Origin: Bacillota bacterium
GTDB taxonomy: Bacteria > Bacillota > Clostridia > Christensenellales > CAG-138
Reading direction: 5' to 3'
DNA: 64,000 nt
Assembly (NCBI GenBank): GCA_023400985.1
Contig: JAEXEN010000027.1
Coordinates: 124,001-188,000 of the forward strand
The position numbers and the translations under genes were made by a program. A model generated the notes under the pieces. That model saw only the letters and a program-made list of their open reading frames with translations. It was not told the DNA's origin and searched no databases. Of the stretch, positions 39,974-49,400 are shown in pieces (positions within the stretch are counted from its first letter, which is position 1; each line of letters begins with the position of its first letter).

Positions 39974-40414
39974 ATGAAGAGCGCGATCCTGTACTATACC
40001 CTCGGCGGCTCCACGAAGAAGGAGGCCGAGCGCTTGTCACGGGAGCTCAATGCGCCCGTGCACCGCGTTTTCGAGAAGCACAAAAGAGGCTTGGTTCGTG
40101 CCTTCATTCCGGGTTGCCCGCAGGCGATGAAGCGCAAGGCGGTAAAAATAAAGCCGCTCGGCGTCGATCTCAACGAATACGACCGCATCGTGATCGGCGC
40201 TCCCGTCTGGGCGGGGTTTCCAGCGCCGGCGTTCAATTCGATGGTCGGTCTTTTGCCCCCAGGCAAAGAGGTAGAGCTCTTTTTCTGCAAGGCGGGGGAC
40301 GATCCGCTCGCCGATGAGGCGGGCACGGTAGAGCTTATAAAAAAGCGCGGCTGCACGGTCGTTGACGTGCGCCTTGTGACGACGGGTGAAAAGCCCGCAA
40401 AGATGAAGGAATAG
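39974..40414 (+). CDS. flavodoxin-like protein
   Basis: A 146-residue protein with a flavodoxin fold. The N-terminal FMN-phosphate loop is YYTLGGSTKKEAERL, where flavodoxins usually have SxTGNT. The second loop region DRIVIGAPVWAGFPAPAFNS fits the flavodoxin/menaquinone-dependent type. It is likely an electron carrier or oxidoreductase partner; no reductase is beside it. The start is the ATG at 39974 behind AAGGAGGAAAA. It is inserted between pyrH and frr, which are usually neighbours. Confidence 0.82.
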   Translation: MKSAILYYTLGGSTKKEAERLSRELNAPVHRVFEKHKRGLVRAFIPGCPQAMKRKAVKIKPLGVDLNEYDRIVIGAPVWAGFPAPAFNSMVGLLPPGKEVELFFCKAGDDPLADEAGTVELIKKRGCTVVDVRLVTTGEKPAKMKE

Positions 40415-40479
40415 CCCCGTTATTTTTGAAAAGCTTGTGAACTCTCGCCTCCAGCGGGCATGCATGTACCGCACAAGGC

Positions 40480-40508
40480 TTGTATAAAACGGTAAAATCA
40501 AGTAGAAT
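40480..40508 (+). promoter_or_regulatory. frr: promoter upstream of frr
   Basis: TTGTAT (40480-40485) and TAGAAT (40503-40508) are 17 bases apart, 34 bases before frr. It would separate frr and downstream genes from pyrH-flavodoxin. Confidence 0.72.
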
Positions 40509-40542
40509 AGGGAAGAACATTATAAGACCGGGAGGCGACAGT

Positions 40543-41094
40543 ATGGATGCCATCGAAACGGCAAAGGATAAAATGAACAAGACCATCGCGGTGTTCAAAC
40601 GCGAGCTTACGGGGCTTCGCGCGGGCCGCGCCAACGCGCAGCTGCTTGAGCGCATCACGGCCGAGTATTACGGCACGCCCACACCCATTCCCCAGATGTG
40701 CAATATCTCCTCGCCGGAACCCAGGCTTCTCGTGATCACCCCTTACGATCCCTCCGCACTTTCCGCCATCGAAAAGGCGCTTCAAAAATCGGAACTCGGC
40801 ATCAACCCGAGCAACGACGGCAAGATCATCCGCCTCGTGTTCCCCGAGCTTACCGAGGAGCGCCGCAAGGACCTCGTGAAGACCGTGCGCAAGAAAGGCG
40901 AGGAGTCCAAGGTCGCCATCCGCTCCATCCGCCGCGACGCCATGGAAATGGTGAAAAAGCAGAAAAAGGACGGGGAGATCACCGAGGACGATCAAAAGAA
41001 GCTCGAGGATCAGATGCAAAAACTCACCGACGGCATGATCAAGGATATCGATACGATCATGACCGAAAAGGAAAAGGAGATCATGGAGGTTTGA
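40543..41094 (+). CDS. frr: ribosome recycling factor
   Basis: A 183-residue factor that, with EF-G, splits the post-termination ribosome. Motifs: FKRELTGLRAGRANAQLLER, YYGTPTPIPQMCNISSPEPR, KIIRLVFPELTEERRKDLVK and IRRDAMEMVKK. The start is the ATG at 40543 behind GGGAGGCGACAG. The stop codon overlaps the TTG start of the next small gene (TTGA). Confidence 0.98.
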   Translation: MDAIETAKDKMNKTIAVFKRELTGLRAGRANAQLLERITAEYYGTPTPIPQMCNISSPEPRLLVITPYDPSALSAIEKALQKSELGINPSNDGKIIRLVFPELTEERRKDLVKTVRKKGEESKVAIRSIRRDAMEMVKKQKKDGEITEDDQKKLEDQMQKLTDGMIKDIDTIMTEKEKEIMEV

Positions 41095-41294
41095 GTTCTG
41101 TTTTGGGGCTTCCCGTCGCGGAAGCCGTCCGACTTCTCGAAGTGGAAGGCTGCACCGTGCGGCTTAAAGAAACGCGGAGCCGCAAGGGCGTAAACGGCAA
41201 CGAGGCGCGTGTCGTGCGCGAGCGGGTCTTGGAGAACGGCGAGATAGAACTCATGTATTCGGTGTTCAAAACCGATCATACTTACGGGGGATGA
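41091..41294 (+). CDS. small PASTA-like hypothetical protein
   Basis: A 67-residue protein. Its GLPVAEAVRLLEVEGCTVRL followed by ARVVRERVLENGEIELMYS has the helix-strand-strand pattern of one PASTA repeat (compare G-x-x-x-x-EA-x-x-LL in penicillin-binding proteins and Stk kinases). There is no signal peptide or membrane helix. The start is a TTG at 41091 overlapping the frr stop, or a TTG four codons later at 41103, which is better placed after GGAGG. It lies tightly between frr and uppS. Confidence 0.6.
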   Translation: MSSVLGLPVAEAVRLLEVEGCTVRLKETRSRKGVNGNEARVVRERVLENGEIELMYSVFKTDHTYGG

Positions 41295-41343
41295 CGGGGG
41301 TTTCCCGCCGTCCTCTTTCGTTTCAGGATGTGAAAAGAAAAGG

Positions 41344-42087
<744 letters not shown>

Positions 42088-42096
42088 AGTGAAAAG

Positions 42097-42912
42097 ATGG
42101 GGAAAAGGATCGTTGTGGGGCTCCTTCTCGCGTGCGTGTTTTTCGCGGTGCTGTATTTTGGTGGCGCGTTGCAGGGCATAGCGTTTACGCTGATCACCGT
42201 TGCAAGCGTGTACGAAATGGGCGCCATGTACAAGGCAAAGGGCAAGCGGGTGTTTTTGTGGAGCGCATACGTTTTTGCGGCGCTCTATTACCCTGCGCGG
42301 GTCTATTGGGGTGCGCCGGGCGAGGTGACGCTTTATCTGATTGCGGCGTTTTTCGTATTTGCCGAACGCATATTCAACAAAAACAGGAACACGGAGGACA
42401 CACTTTTTTCACTTGCCGTTTTCGTGTATCCGCTCGCGCTTTATGCTATACTGATAGAAAACGTGGCGAATCCCGACTATGCGTTTTCCCGTGCGGCTAT
42501 GTTTTTGATGTTTGCCGGCCCGCTTTTCGGGGATACGTTCGCCTATTTCTTCGGCACGTTTTTCGGCAAAAAGAAGCTCTGCCCGCACCTTAGCCCCAAT
42601 AAGACCGTGGCGGGCAGCATAGGCGGACTCGTGGGCGGCGTTATAGGCGGGCTTGCATCCTACTATGTGCAGCTGCTCTTTCACGGCGATTTCCCGCTTA
42701 AGCACATGCTCATACTCGGGCTTTTGATGGGCGCGGCGGGGCAGGTGGGCGATCTGTTTGCCTCTTCGCTCAAGCGCTGGGCGCAGGTGAAGGATTTCGG
42801 AAAAATATTCCCGGGCCACGGCGGCACGCTCGATAGGTTCGACAGCGTTTTGATGTGCGCGCCGATAGCGTACATGTATTTTTCTTTGATATGCGGCATA
42901 CAGGCATGGTAA
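42097..42912 (+). CDS. cdsA: phosphatidate cytidylyltransferase
   Basis: A 271-residue integral membrane enzyme (about seven or eight helices) making CDP-diacylglycerol from phosphatidate and CTP. The signature is in GPLFGDTFAYFFGTFFGKKK, LSPNKTVAGSIGGLVGG and the C-terminal KDFGKIFPGHGGTLDRFDS. The start is the ATG at 42097. The stop codon lies inside the start of dxr (seven-base overlap). Confidence 0.96.
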   Translation: MGKRIVVGLLLACVFFAVLYFGGALQGIAFTLITVASVYEMGAMYKAKGKRVFLWSAYVFAALYYPARVYWGAPGEVTLYLIAAFFVFAERIFNKNRNTEDTLFSLAVFVYPLALYAILIENVANPDYAFSRAAMFLMFAGPLFGDTFAYFFGTFFGKKKLCPHLSPNKTVAGSIGGLVGGVIGGLASYYVQLLFHGDFPLKHMLILGLLMGAAGQVGDLFASSLKRWAQVKDFGKIFPGHGGTLDRFDSVLMCAPIAYMYFSLICGIQAW

Positions 42913-44051
42913 AGCGCGTAAGCATACTGGGCAGCACCGGCTCCATCGGCACGCAAGCGATCGATGTGCTCAGGGCGCACCGCGAGTTTGAACTCGCCGC
43001 CGTCTGTGCTGAGAAAAACGTTTCGCGCGTGCTCGAACAGGTTCGCGAGTTTATGCCCTCCCTCGTGGGTATAAGCGACAAAAACGCCGCGCGGGAATTG
43101 AAAGAACAGCTTCCCGCGGGCATAGAACTCGTCGCGGGCCCGGACGCGGCGGAAATATGCGCCGCGTATGAGGGCGCCGATATCGTCGTCAACGGCGTTT
43201 CGGGCTTTTCGGGCACAAAACCGCTTTTTGCGGCGCTTGAGGCGGGCAAACCCGTGGCGCTCGCCAACAAAGAAAGCGTGGTATGCGCGCATGCGGCGTT
43301 AAAAGAGGTATTAAAACGCGGAAGCGGGAAAATACTGCCCGTGGACAGCGAGCAGTCCGCTTTGTTTCAATGCCTTTTTGCGGGGAAGAAGCGCGAGGTC
43401 AGGCGCCTCGTTTTGACCGCATCGGGCGGCCCGTTCCGCGGCTATTCCAAGGAAAGACTGAAAAGCGTGGCACCCGAGCAGGCGTCAAAGCATCCCACGT
43501 GGAACATGGGCGCCAAAATCACCGTGGACAGCGCCACTTTGTTCAACAAAGGCCTCGAGGTGATGGAGGCAAGCGGCCTTTTTGATATTCCGCCCGAGAA
43601 GATATCGGTGCTCGTGCATCCGGAATCGGTGGTGCACTCCATGGTGGAGTTTTGTGACGGTTCAAACATCGCGCAGTTGAGCCGGCCCGATATGCGCCTC
43701 GCCATTCTGTACGCGCTTTCCTACCCGGATCGTGCGGCAAATGGCTACGGCGAGCTCCGCTTGGAAGAGATAGGAGCTTTGCATTTCGAGCTTCCCGATA
43801 CGGAGGCGTTTCCCGCCATAAAGCTCGCGTATGAGGCGCTTAGGGAGGGTAACGTTTTACCCGTGGCGTATAATGCGGGAAACGAGGTCGCGGTCTCCCG
43901 CTTTATGCGCGGCGAACTTTCGTTTTTGGGCATCGCGGAACTTGTTGAAAAAACCATGGCCCGCATGCCCCGCGCAAAGGTCGTTTCGCTCGACGACGTA
44001 TTTGAGGCGGATAAAGAAGCAAGACGTATCGCGGCGGAAATGGTGAAATAG
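42906..44051 (+). CDS. dxr: 1-deoxy-D-xylulose-5-phosphate reductoisomerase
   Basis: A 381-residue enzyme of the MEP isoprenoid pathway making MEP from DXP. Motifs: VSILGSTGSIGTQAIDVLR (NADPH binding), ALANKESVVCA, LPVDSEQSALFQCLF, and the active-site loop ASGGPFRGYSK. WNMGAKITVDSATLFNKGLE carries the metal-binding residues. The start is the ATG at 42906 overlapping cdsA; in-frame codons upstream lie within cdsA. ispG, a later enzyme of the same pathway, is two genes downstream. Confidence 0.97.
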   Translation: MVKRVSILGSTGSIGTQAIDVLRAHREFELAAVCAEKNVSRVLEQVREFMPSLVGISDKNAARELKEQLPAGIELVAGPDAAEICAAYEGADIVVNGVSGFSGTKPLFAALEAGKPVALANKESVVCAHAALKEVLKRGSGKILPVDSEQSALFQCLFAGKKREVRRLVLTASGGPFRGYSKERLKSVAPEQASKHPTWNMGAKITVDSATLFNKGLEVMEASGLFDIPPEKISVLVHPESVVHSMVEFCDGSNIAQLSRPDMRLAILYALSYPDRAANGYGELRLEEIGALHFELPDTEAFPAIKLAYEALREGNVLPVAYNAGNEVAVSRFMRGELSFLGIAELVEKTMARMPRAKVVSLDDVFEADKEARRIAAEMVK

Positions 44052-44085
44052 CCGCAGGGGCGGATCGTATCCGCCCGCATCCCGT
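44052..44085. repeat. short palindromic repeat between dxr and rseP
   Basis: GGGGCGGATCGTATCCGCCC (44058-44077) is a unit of the short palindrome family, inserted inside the operon right after the dxr stop codon. Confidence 0.78.
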
Positions 44086-44107
44086 TCAAGGAGGTAATCA
44101 GCGCTCG

Positions 44108-45148
44108 ATGAGCACATTTGTTTCCATAATTTTGGCGCTTTTGATCCTGAGCTTTTTTGTGGTGGTGCACGAGCTCGGACATTACGGCGTGGGCAGGCTT
44201 TTGGGCTTCGGCATCGTGGAATTTGCCGTGGGCATGGGCCCCGTCATTTTCAAGGTGAAAAGGAAAGGCATCGACTATTCGCTCCGCGCTCTGCCCATCG
44301 GCGGCATGTGCCGCTTTTACGGGGAGGACGAGGATCTGCCCGCGGACTCCGTAAACGGCACACCGTTCAACGCGCAAAAGGTATGGAAGCGCTTTTTGGT
44401 GGTGCTGGCAGGACCCGTGATGAATATTTTGTTCGCGGTGCTGTTTGCGATCATCGCGCTTGTGAGCTATGGCGATTACGCCGTGCAGATTACGGATTTC
44501 TCTTACGAAAATTCCCCGGCCGAGGCCGCGGGGCTTTTGCCCGGGGATGTTTTTGTGAACATCGACGGCAGAGAGATCACCTATTCCGCGCAGACGACCG
44601 ATTTTATCGTGGCCGCGGACAGTGAGGAAAGCCCCGTAACGGTACTTCGAAACGGGGAGAGAAAGACCTTCATCGTGCGGAATTTCTATAGCGATGCGGA
44701 CGGGCGCAACATGCTCGGCGTGCAGATCGACTACGCGCGCATTCATTTCGGATTTTTCGAGGCCTGCGGCCGCTCGGTCGGTTATGTGTGGTCGATGCTC
44801 GAGGAAATGGTGAAATTTTTGGGCACCGTGTTTACCGGTACCGTACAATCCGGTGACGTGGCGGGGCCTGTGGGCACCATCAGCATCATAAGTCAGGCTG
44901 TACGCGCCGGGTTTGAAACCGTGCTGCGGCTTGCGGTGCTGATAAGCGTCAACCTCGGGTTCATCAACGTACTTCCCTTTCCCGCGCTCGACGGCGGGCG
45001 TCTGGTTTTCATGGTCGTAGAAGTGGTGCGCGGCAAGCCGGTTTCCCAGCAGAAAGAGGGCGTTGTGCACTTTGTCGGCTTTGTGCTGTTGATGGCGCTT
45101 ATGGCCTATCTCGTCGTGAAGGACGTAATCGGCCTGGTGAACGGTTAA
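44108..45148 (+). CDS. rseP: M50 site-2 protease RseP-like
   Basis: A 346-residue intramembrane zinc metalloprotease. HEXXH is in VVVHELGHYGVGRLL on the first membrane helix. The third zinc ligand is in NVLPFPALDGGRLVFM. A PDZ domain fills about residues 120-190 (SPAEAAGLLPGDVFVNIDG). The family cleaves anti-sigma factors or signal-peptide remnants; the substrate here is unknown. The start is the ATG at 44108 with AAGGAGG upstream. It sits in the dxr-rseP-ispG order normal for Firmicutes. Confidence 0.95.
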   Translation: MSTFVSIILALLILSFFVVVHELGHYGVGRLLGFGIVEFAVGMGPVIFKVKRKGIDYSLRALPIGGMCRFYGEDEDLPADSVNGTPFNAQKVWKRFLVVLAGPVMNILFAVLFAIIALVSYGDYAVQITDFSYENSPAEAAGLLPGDVFVNIDGREITYSAQTTDFIVAADSEESPVTVLRNGERKTFIVRNFYSDADGRNMLGVQIDYARIHFGFFEACGRSVGYVWSMLEEMVKFLGTVFTGTVQSGDVAGPVGTISIISQAVRAGFETVLRLAVLISVNLGFINVLPFPALDGGRLVFMVVEVVRGKPVSQQKEGVVHFVGFVLLMALMAYLVVKDVIGLVNG

Positions 45149-45193
45149 ACAAAGTACTTTGGGGGGAACTGCATCGATAGGGGGTACGAAAGC

Positions 45194-46252
45194 ATGCTCA
45201 GAAAGATCAAACGCTCTGTTTTGGTGCGCGGCGTGCAGATCGGCGGCGGGGCGCCGATCACCATCCAGTCCATGACCAACACGGATACGGCGGACGTAAA
45301 CGCCACCGTGGAGCAAATTAAAAGGCTCGAGCGCGCGGGCTGCGAGATCGTTCGGGTTTCCGTTTACAACGAGGCCTGCGTCAGCGCCATCCCCTCCATT
45401 TTGGAGCGCATTTCCGTACCGCTCGTGGCGGACATCCATTTCGACTATAAGCTTGCTATCGGCGCCATGAAAAACGGCGTCCATAAAATTCGCTTTAACC
45501 CCGGCAACATTGGGAATGCGGCCAATGTGCGCGAGCTCGTGGCCTGCGCCAAGGACTGCCGCGTGCCCGTGCGCGTCGGCGTCAACGCGGGGTCGCTCGA
45601 AAAGGGCATGCTCGAGCGCTTCGGGGGCCCAACGCCCGAGGCCATGGTGGAAAGCGCTTTGAAGCATGTCGCCATTTTGGAGCGCGAGGGCTTTTACGAC
45701 ACGGTCATTTCTATCAAGGCTTCCAACGTGCCCGATACGGTGGCGGCTTACCGCATGGCGGATATGCGCTGCGACTACCCTCTGCATCTTGGGGTGACGG
45801 AGGCGGGCTTAGCCGCCGCGGCTTTGGTGAAAAGCTCCATCGGCATCGGCTCGCTGCTTTTGGAGGGCATCGGCGATACGTTTCGCGTTTCCCTCACGGG
45901 CGATCCTGTGATCGAGGTGAAGACCGCGCTCCTTATACTGCGCGCGCTGGGGCTTAAAAAAGAGGGCGTTGAGCTTATAAGCTGCCCAACCTGCGGAAGG
46001 TGCAATGTCGATCTTGAAGCGGTCGCGCGGCGCGTGGAAGCGGAGCTCCCGCAGGATAAGGGCTTTCTCAAGGTGGCGGTCATGGGCTGCGCTGTGAACG
46101 GCCCGGGCGAGGCCAAAGAGGCTGATATCGGTATCGCATTCGGCGTAAACAACGCCGTGGTCTTCAAGCATGGCGAGCGCGAGTTTTCCGGACCCATGCC
46201 GGATGTGGTAGAACAATTTTTGCACGAGGCCAAACAGATGCTTGAAGGGTAG
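45194..46252 (+). CDS. ispG: 4-hydroxy-3-methylbut-2-en-1-yl diphosphate synthase
   Basis: A 352-residue 4Fe-4S enzyme of the MEP isoprenoid pathway. It begins with VQIGGGAPITIQSMTNTDTA, has PLVADIHFDYKLAI, and binds its cluster through CPTCGRCNVD and a later Cys in MGCAVNGPGEAKEADIG. The start is the ATG at 45194 after TAGGGGGTACGAAAGC. The organism therefore uses the MEP route, and its iron-sulfur clusters may come from the isc operon of this window. Confidence 0.97.
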   Translation: MLRKIKRSVLVRGVQIGGGAPITIQSMTNTDTADVNATVEQIKRLERAGCEIVRVSVYNEACVSAIPSILERISVPLVADIHFDYKLAIGAMKNGVHKIRFNPGNIGNAANVRELVACAKDCRVPVRVGVNAGSLEKGMLERFGGPTPEAMVESALKHVAILEREGFYDTVISIKASNVPDTVAAYRMADMRCDYPLHLGVTEAGLAAAALVKSSIGIGSLLLEGIGDTFRVSLTGDPVIEVKTALLILRALGLKKEGVELISCPTCGRCNVDLEAVARRVEAELPQDKGFLKVAVMGCAVNGPGEAKEADIGIAFGVNNAVVFKHGEREFSGPMPDVVEQFLHEAKQMLEG

Positions 46253-46350
46253 GGAACGGCCTTGCGACGACCCGCAGGTCTAGTACCCGAGGCGTGTCCC
46301 GCCGAGGGTGACCGTTCCGCGTTATGTAGGGGCGGATATCATCCGCCCGA
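46253..46350. repeat. repeat units between ispG and polC
   Basis: GGAACGGCC (46254-46262) and GACCGTTCC (46310-46318) enclose a GC-rich stretch, and TAGGGGCGGATATCATCCGC ending CC (46326-46347) follows. Both are modules seen in the composite and short repeats elsewhere. They lie just upstream of the polC start region. Confidence 0.75.
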
Positions 46351-46417
46351 TCACCGCAGAGGCGAGGCGGTTCATCCGCTCGCGATCCCATCAAATACCG
46401 GGGGCCAAACCATACAC

Positions 46418-49400
46418 ATGGACGAACGTCTTCAGAATATCTTCCTGCAAAACGGCGCCGAGGGCGCCGAACTTGCGAACGTACGACTTCACAAACGCGA
46501 TAACAGGCTGGAAGCCGCCGTACGGCTCAAACAGCCGCTTGCAGCGCCCGTGCGCGAAAAAATACGCGCCGACATGGAACGGCTCATGGCCGGTTTACAG
46601 GTGGAGCTTTGCTTCGAACCCTCCGAGGCCGGTTCGGCGCCTCCCGAGGTCAGCGTGCCGGACGCCGGGCGCATCATTTCGGAATGGTGCGATTTTGATC
46701 CATTCGTGCGCCCCGCGCTCGTTCCTTCATACTGCGAGATGGACGGCCAAAATATGACCGTGCGCATACCCGAACGTCTCTCGGGCAAATTCTGCACCGA
46801 GTCGGACGTCCGGGCATTTTGCGAACACATGAAGGGAACCTACGGCGTCTCCCTTTCCATTGCCGTCGTGGGCGACCCGAAGCTTGCCGCGCCCGAATAC
46901 GTAAGCCCCGAAGAGCTTATCCGCGAGGAGGTCAAAAACGCCTCCAAGCCCGCCGCCAAAGCTAAAGGCAGCGGGGGGAGCGTCGGCGCCATTTTGGGTG
47001 GTCCCATCCGGCTGGACAAGCTCATGAAGCAAAGCGAGCTTGAGGAAACGGCCGGCACGGTCACCATACAGGGCGAGATCATCAACCTCGAGCTGCGCCC
47101 CACCAAAGCGGGGGGCGGCATCATCAACGCCGCGATCACCGATCTTAGCGGCACCACGCTTATCAAGCTGTTTTTCAAAAAGGGCGAGGAAAAGCTCTAT
47201 CAAAAGATTGAGGACGTAAAAAACGACGGTGATTACCTCGTCGTGCACGGCCCGTACCGGCTCGACCAGTTTTTGGGCCGCATGTGCGTGTTCCCGGACG
47301 CCGTTTCGCGCGTCAAAAAACCGCGCCGCGAGGATACGGCGGAGGAAACGCGCGTGGAGCTTCACCTCCATACGCAGATGTCGTCCATGGACGCGCTTGT
47401 AAAGCCCGAGGACGCCGTGAATACCGCCGCCCGCTTCGGGCATAAGGCGGTCGCCATCACCGATCACGGCGTGGTGCAGGCGTTTCCCGCCGCGGTATCG
47501 GCCGCGGAAAAGCTCAAAAAGAGCGGCAAGGATATCAAGGTGGTTTTGGGCGTGGAGGGCTACCTCATACCCGACTGCGAGCTGATCCCCTTTCAAAGCG
47601 AATATGTCGCGGTTTCCTGTCTTTTTACAAGGGGCGTGGGCCGCGCGCACATCTTCGAGTTTGCCGCCGCGCGGTTTGACGGCGATACAGTAAAAGAAAG
47701 CTTCCGCACGCTCGTCAATCCCGCCGTTCCGGTGGAGCCGAAACTATTAAAGCGTGCGGGCGTTACGCAGGAGGAGCTTGCGGACGCGTGTACGCTCAAG
47801 GAAGCGCTTGCTTCGCTTGCCGCGTTTTGCGGCGACAGCATAAAGGTTGTGTTCGACGCCGAGCGGATGAAGCTAATAAGCGCCGGCGCGGACGAGGTTT
47901 CCGTCTCCTTCGGCAAACTCTTTGTGGACATAGGCATGCTCGCGCATTATCTCCGCCGCGATTTGAAAGCGGTAACGCTCCCCAGTGCCGCGCGGGCATT
48001 CTGTGCGGATTGCGCCGCGGAGGAGGCTTTGAGCGCCCCCGAGCGAGCGAGGGCACTTGCGGGCGTTACGGAAGCGATCTTAAAGGAATTGCAAGAGAAA
48101 AACATAGAAAGCCTTCCCTTAAGCGACTGCGACCCGCCCGTGCACGTAAAGGGCCGCCGCAGCAATTACCACATCATTTTGCTCGCCAAAAACCACGAGG
48201 GGCTGATGAACCTATATAGGCTCGTGTCCTACTCGCATCTCGAGCACCTCAAAAAGGTGCCGCAGATACCGAGGAGCCTTTTGAATATACACCGCCAGGG
48301 CATCATCGTGGGCTCCGCCTGCGAGGCGGGCGAGGTGTTCCGCGCCGTGCTTGACGAGAAGGACGAAGAGGCGCTTGTGACGACGGCCTCCTTTTACGAC
48401 TACCTCGAAATACAGCCCGTCGGCAACAACGAATTCTTGCTGCGCGACGGCAAGGTGAAGGATATCGAGGGATTAAGGAACTTGAACCGCCGCATCGTGG
48501 CGCTCGGCGATCAATTGAACAAACCCGTGGTCGCCACGGGCGACGTGCACTTTTTAAACCCGGAGGACGCGGTGTTCCGCGCCATCCTCATGCATGCGCG
48601 CGAGTTCAAGGACGCCGAGCAGCAGGCTCCGCTCTACTTTAAGACCACGGCGGACATGCTTGAAGAATTCTCCTATCTGGGAGAGGACAGGGCTTTCGAG
48701 GTGGTTGTGACAAACCCCAACGCCATCGCGGACAGCTGCGAGCGCATGAAACCGTATCTCGATGAAAAGCGCACCTACGCGCCCACGTTCCCGGGCGCGA
48801 ACGACGAGCTCACCGATATGGCGATGAAGCGCGCGCACGAGCTTTACGGCGACGTGCTGCCCGACATGGTGCAAGCAAGGCTCGATAAGGAATTGAAGTC
48901 CATCATCGGCAACGGCTACGCGTCGCTTTATCTCATGGCGCAGCGACTCGTAAAAAAATCGCTCGACGACGGCTATCTCGTGGGTTCGCGCGGCTCGGTG
49001 GGCTCGTCGTTCGTTGCGACCATGGCGGGCATCACCGAGGTGAACCCGCTTTCGCCGCACTATGTCTGCCCGAACTGCCGCCATAGCGAGTTCGACGTGG
49101 ATCGCGAAAAATACGCCTGCGGCGTGGACATGCCGGATAAAAACTGCCCCAAATGCGACGCGAAATATCAAAAGCTCGGCTACGACATCCCCTTCGAGGT
49201 ATTTTTGGGCTTCAAGGGCGATAAAACGCCCGATATCGATCTGAACTTTTCCGGCGAATACCAACCGGTGGCGCATAAGTTCACCGAGGTCATGTTCGGC
49301 GAGGGTCACGCGTTCCGTGCGGGCACCATATCCGGCTTGCAGGATAAGACCGTGTACGGCTATGTGAAAAGCTACTGTGACGACAATAAGATCGTCGCCT

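Noticed and set aside
43745..45787. Very long open frame on the minus strand opposite dxr, rseP and ispG
   Set aside because: All three plus-strand genes are clearly recognised, and the antisense product is His/Arg/Ala-rich with no family motif. Long antisense frames are expected in GC-rich codon-biased DNA. The same applies to 51366-53111, 54252-55697 and 48554-49876.
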